Assembly (NCBI GenBank): GCA_949752735.1
Contig: OX457037.1
Coordinates: 12,906,784 to 12,970,783, forward strand
Length of the DNA stretch: 64,000 nt
Reading direction: 5' to 3'
Origin: Lumbricus terrestris
Lineage: Eukaryota > Annelida > Clitellata > Crassiclitellata > Lumbricidae
Part shown: positions 45,215-64,000 of the stretch, piece by piece
Layout of the letters: every line of letters starts with the position of its first letter
Numbering within the stretch: the first letter of the stretch is position 1
Made by a program: the position numbers and the translations under genes
The notes under the pieces: generated by a model
The model's input: the letters and a program-made list of their open reading frames with translations, nothing else
What the model was told of the DNA's origin: nothing
Databases searched by the model: none

Positions 45215-46162
45215 TAGGGCTGTTTTTCGATTAAAATTTTAATCGAAATTAATCATGCGATTAATTTTTTTAATCGCAATTAACTGCAAATTAATCGCAA
45301 TACATTTCCTTCAAATATATTAATCTTACTATTTTCTAAGGACCACTGAAGCATAACATTTTAATGACTGAATGCATTCTTTCTATTGCAAATATATTTA
45401 ATAACCTTTGGCTTAAGCCTATTGAATTCTGCATTTAGTTTATTAAACAGTTTTGTGTGACAGACAGAATTGAAACACTATTCAAATCCGTCAACTGCTC
45501 AAAATCCGTTGATTTTTTCATTTGAGCCACCTTTAATTAAACTGACAGGCCTAAATGTGAAATTTTTTCTGACTATCAAAATTATTTGTTTATTTAGCCA
45601 ATTGTATAGGCAGACCAGTTTATTTACAGTGGTCGGTTAAAATGATGCTCTTATTAATTAGCAATAGTAGGTCTACTAGTGAAACTCATATTTAGTCACA
45701 ATTTTTCACAAGAGGTTGCGGTTTTTGCCAAACCTCGTCTCAGTTGTCATTCTGTAAACATTTATCAATTGAAACCTGAAATCCATTAGTCATCTCCTGG
45801 AGTTGAGTTCAACCAATGTAGTCCGACGGGGTGAGGAAAGAGGAAACAACCTTAGTGGACGATGCGATGCGGCCGATGTCGACGGCTCATCGTTAACGTT
45901 TAACGCATGTTTTGGTTCGCATGCAGCGATAATTGTGCAAAGAATTGTTACGATAATACTCAAATTCTTTTTAAAAATATTTGCCAACGAATGTATGATT
46001 AGCTTTAAGTATGAGCCTTCCGTTTAAAACGAGTTTTTCTGCCTCTGATTCCATTTTAATCAGATCTAATTAACGCGTACGATTAATGCGTTAAAATTTT
46101 TAATCGCAAAATTTTTTAACGCGTTAATCGCACGCGTTAACGCGATTAAATCAACAGCCCTA
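45215..46162 (-). mobile_element. BED-finger hAT deletion derivative, copy 2
   Basis: A 948-bp inverted copy of 30317-31295, with TIR TAGGGCTGTT and a perfect 8-bp duplication ATTATTGG (45207-45214, 46163-46170). The finger remnant EFEYYRNNSLHNYRC is on the minus strand. Confidence 0.9.
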
Positions 46163-46587
46163 ATTATTGGTATTATAGACCTCGAATTTTTGTTAATGGA
46201 TTAAATAAACTGCAGAGCCAATGTAGGCGTTAAGTAGCCTAGGCTACGTATTTAGCAATCACAAAATGGACACTGTCAAAATCGCTACCGTACCTTTCTT
46301 TTAGACCAAGGTAACACGCAGCCTACCCCTGAGTCTGCATCATTATTGCACCAACTACCTATATTTTAAGTCTGAAAGCATTTTGACTCTTCGCCCCAGA
46401 ATAAGCTCGGAAATGACAGAGCGTCGGTTTAACACAATTTTTGCAATTGATTCTTACCCAAATTATAAGGTCAACGCGACTATTTTCAGCTTTTAATTCA
46501 CTTTAAAACCAGAGTTATTAGTTTTTTAAGACAGATTTAATCAGATTTTGCTGCCGCATAGTAAAGAGTCAACAGTCCGCATGACGT

Positions 46588-46740
46588 CATTCCGTTTATT
46601 CAACAATCCGGTTGGCAAACCGAAACCGGTTACAGTTTACAATTATGCAGCTCAAACAAAAATATTCACAAGAACGCAGATCACAGAAATGTTAACTAAA
46701 GTAACAGAACAGACAACCTGCAATAATTGTATTAGGCCAC
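46588..46740 (-). repeat. SINE body fragment, copy 3
   Basis: Matches the tail part of the SINE at 4480-4737 (CAACAATCCGRTTGRCA, CGGTTACA, ACAGAACAGACARCCTGCAA) but lacks the tRNA-like head. Confidence 0.7.
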
Positions 46741-47254
46741 AGTCCGCACACACGCCCGCCCCTCAGGGACGGTTCATGTTTTTTGGGGGGGAAAGCGGGG
46801 TGGAGGTGGAGGGTTATCGAAATCCCGAAATTTAGCGGTCAACGCTGGGTACCCCAGAGGAGTAGTGTTGAAAACCCTAAGGTTCCCGGGCAACGCCGGT
46901 TAACACATCTAGTCTCTTATAATTTACCCTTTCAGACACGTGTCGTAAGGTTTGACTCTGTTATCAACGGTAGCGTCTGATTACAGCTGTGGACTTTGGA
47001 AATTTGGTAAAGGCCGCCTGCATCTTGTGTCATACGGTTTGCCATGTGTTGGCTAACATGGAAAGTTATAAACTGAGCACTGTCCGAAACACCACAAAAC
47101 GGGCTCCCTGGAAGAGGAAAAAACCCGAAACCCCTTGTCTACGTCACTGGGCAGCGGGTTGTCTGGAAATAGGCAAATTATATTTAAAAGAAGATATCAT
47201 TTTCTCAACCCCCTTAATTCATTATTTCAATTTCCCAGTTGCTCGCATGCAAGA

Positions 47255-47680
47255 AGAGGAGGAGGAGGAGCAGAAGGAGGAGATGAGGAAGAGGAGGAGG
47301 AGGAGAAGAAGGAAAGGAGGAAGACGAGGAAAAGAGGAAGGTGTAGTAGAAGAAGATGGAGGAGGAGCAGAGGGAGGTGAAGGAGGAGATGAAGAGGAGG
47401 AGAACAAGGAGGATGAGAAGAGCAAGAGGAAGAGAATATGGAGGAGGAGGAGAAGAGGAGGAGAGCAAGGAGGAGGAGAAGAGCAAGAGGAAGAGAATAT
47501 GGAGGAGGAGAAGAGGAGGAGAGGAAGAGGAGGAGTAGAAGGAAAGGAGGAAGACGAGGAAAAGAGGGAGGTGTAGTAGATGAAGATGGAGGAGGAGCAG
47601 AAGGAGGTGGAGGAAGAGGAGGAAGAGGAGGAAGAGGGAAAAGGAGGAGAACAGAAAAATAAGAGAAAGAAAAAGCAATG
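47255..47680. repeat. Purine (GAGGA)n tract
   Basis: About 420 bp of almost pure purine on the plus strand, able to form triplex DNA. Glu/Arg- or Ser/Leu-rich frames are artefacts. Confidence 0.95.
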
Positions 47681-47899
47681 AAAGAAGCAGATGTTTATCC
47701 AAGGTGTTTGGTTTCTTCGGCAGACTTCCAACATCTCCAGTTACCATAGCCTACATTGTCTTAATTCCGTCTCCGGTGTTTTCCCAACGACCGCATTTTC
47801 CCCACAAGGACTGCTGACATTAACTTGTGGAGAGATTCATCTCCCAGCAGCTAATAGCCAACGCACAGATCATTCGAACACCAACACTCGCCCGCGAGA

Positions 47900-47900
<1 letters not shown>

Positions 47901-47938
<38 letters not shown>
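47901..47938. repeat. (AT)n microsatellite
   Basis: About 19 AT dinucleotides. Confidence 0.9.
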
Positions 47939-47946
<8 letters not shown>

Positions 47947-49117
47947 TATCGGGAGATTTCGGCTTCTCGTAACCACCCCGCCCCCGGGTGACGAATCAGA
48001 GGTGGGAAGTGTGAACGAGGTGGTCCTGGTGGCCCTCTATCTAACTGGAAAGTTTGAGGTCAATTGGTGCGCAACTGCGACCGTAAATTTCCGTTTTTCG
48101 ATCCCAACCCCAAGATGAGCTGAGGGTTGGGCGGGGTGATCCTCTGTCAAACTGAAAGGTGTCGGATTGAGGCTATTAGTTGCGAAAGTGTGGCCAATGT
48201 GTGGAAATTGGTTGTTTTTTTAAAGTGAGGTTCGGGATTTCGCCACCCCCACCAGCCCCATGGCAAGGGTGACCGACGAATTGCTTTTTACCGTTCTAGG
48301 GCGGTCAAACATCCCGTTTAGACAGGATAAAGCATTCTTGTCAGACACGTTTTCTTTTTAGATTGTGTGCATGAGTGTAACTTCTCTTCAAACAATACCG
48401 CATCATAGAGCAACTGATTAGCGACGCATTCGTCCATTATTCTAGCTTTAGACTGACACCAGCATGAAGAAGCGGCAGAGGCGGAGCTCAGGACTAGACT
48501 AAGGACCGATAAAGTGTCTTGTCACCATTTCAAAATATCATATGCATAACAACCCTGATCGGAATAAATATTGTCCAATGTGCAATTGTGCATCTAATTA
48601 TAAAAAAGTTAGAGACAATTCAGTTACTCTAGATGGCATATTATTAGGCCTACCAAAGCAGAGCTTTCTGGCAAAAGTTTCGAATCGATTCACGTACAAC
48701 ATTTGTCTGCGTGATGAAAGAGGTTTTGAAAGGCTGACCTAAACTATTTTTAGACCCTACATGGGCCACTTTTTTAAAATGATCTATCCATGATGCTTTG
48801 CGACATTGGTCATTACCCCTTAACCGACCAAAGTGTAGCAAATGGAATTAAAAATTCAATACCCTGGGCGGTTAAAGGGTTAAATACTGAATGTGGAAAG
48901 AAATCATGACGTAATCATTCATCCCCTCTCTATCCTCATTCACTTTTTTAATTCGTTCACTCCTTGGTCCGTTCTCTTGTTCAATCGCTCTAAGGTTTTG
49001 TCAGATTCAATGGTTTCGCAAACGTTGGCTAACTATAATTATGCAAGAGTTGAGTTCGTCTGCTGTGTGAGTTCACGTCTCATTGACCTCTGCTCCCATT
49101 GTAGGTCACGTGGTCGT
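47939..49117. other. Intergenic, 3' flank of copy B
   Basis: No gene or transposon ends recognised. The 3' UTR of copy B (minus strand) should lie just below 49118. Confidence 0.4.

Positions 49118-64000
<14,883 letters not shown>

Noticed and set aside
46989..47747. Glu/Arg-rich and Ser/Leu-rich frames up to 195 codons
   Set aside because: Encoded by the GAGGA purine tract. No splice or domain support.

Overview
This is a eukaryotic, intron-rich and repeat-dense window. A marine invertebrate deuterostome is most likely, perhaps an echinoderm. The grounds are short phase-consistent exons in kilobase introns, tRNA-derived SINEs, many DNA transposons, LINE 3' ends, and the dispersed palindrome TAGGCCTA. 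The species cannot be named from sequence alone.

The only host genes I can support are two tandem paralogues on the minus strand, here called copy A and copy B. Both encode a cell-surface NIDO / von Willebrand D / EGF protein of the VWDE-like type. Copy A is complete: 18 coding exons from 34925 down to 2128, all joined in phase, giving 1236 codons including the stop. Its order is signal peptide, NIDO domain, VWDE-type N-terminal modules, VWD domain, a linker with a polybasic furin-like site, an EGF-rich region, one transmembrane helix and a short tail. Copy B enters from the right edge and ends at 49118. Twelve of its exons are in the window (homologues of A exons 6-16 and 18), with almost identical exon lengths and phases. 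It lacks the EGF exon 17, and its cytoplasmic tail is only a few residues.

Paralogue divergence is very uneven. Exon 13 is about 97% identical in nucleotides, while the exons beside it are only about 40-55% identical in protein. Exons 9 and 15 are also unusually similar. This mosaic looks like patchy gene conversion between the copies.

Layout: 1-2127 is a GATG satellite with a MITE. 2128-34925 is copy A, its introns packed with transposons. 34926-49117 is intergenic, with minisatellites, a decayed 3.2 kb hAT-like element and a BED-finger hAT derivative. 49118-64000 is the 3' part of copy B, with two mariner elements and a 9-bp-TSD element.

Several transposons can be delimited to the base by terminal inverted repeats (TIRs) and target-site duplications (TSDs). 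They include an apparently intact 591-codon hAT-like transposase gene with a perfect 8-bp TSD; a MULE-like element with a 9-bp TSD nested inside a mariner; a foldback mariner whose 291-bp arms run into its own transposase; a one-frameshift DD37D mariner; and inverted pairs of one family that flank exons 6-8 and exon 2 of copy A.

The paralogues are not an operon. Each would be transcribed separately, and their products probably act in extracellular matrix or cell-surface adhesion. The mobile elements are passengers, but they may affect splicing, circular RNA formation or local rearrangement.
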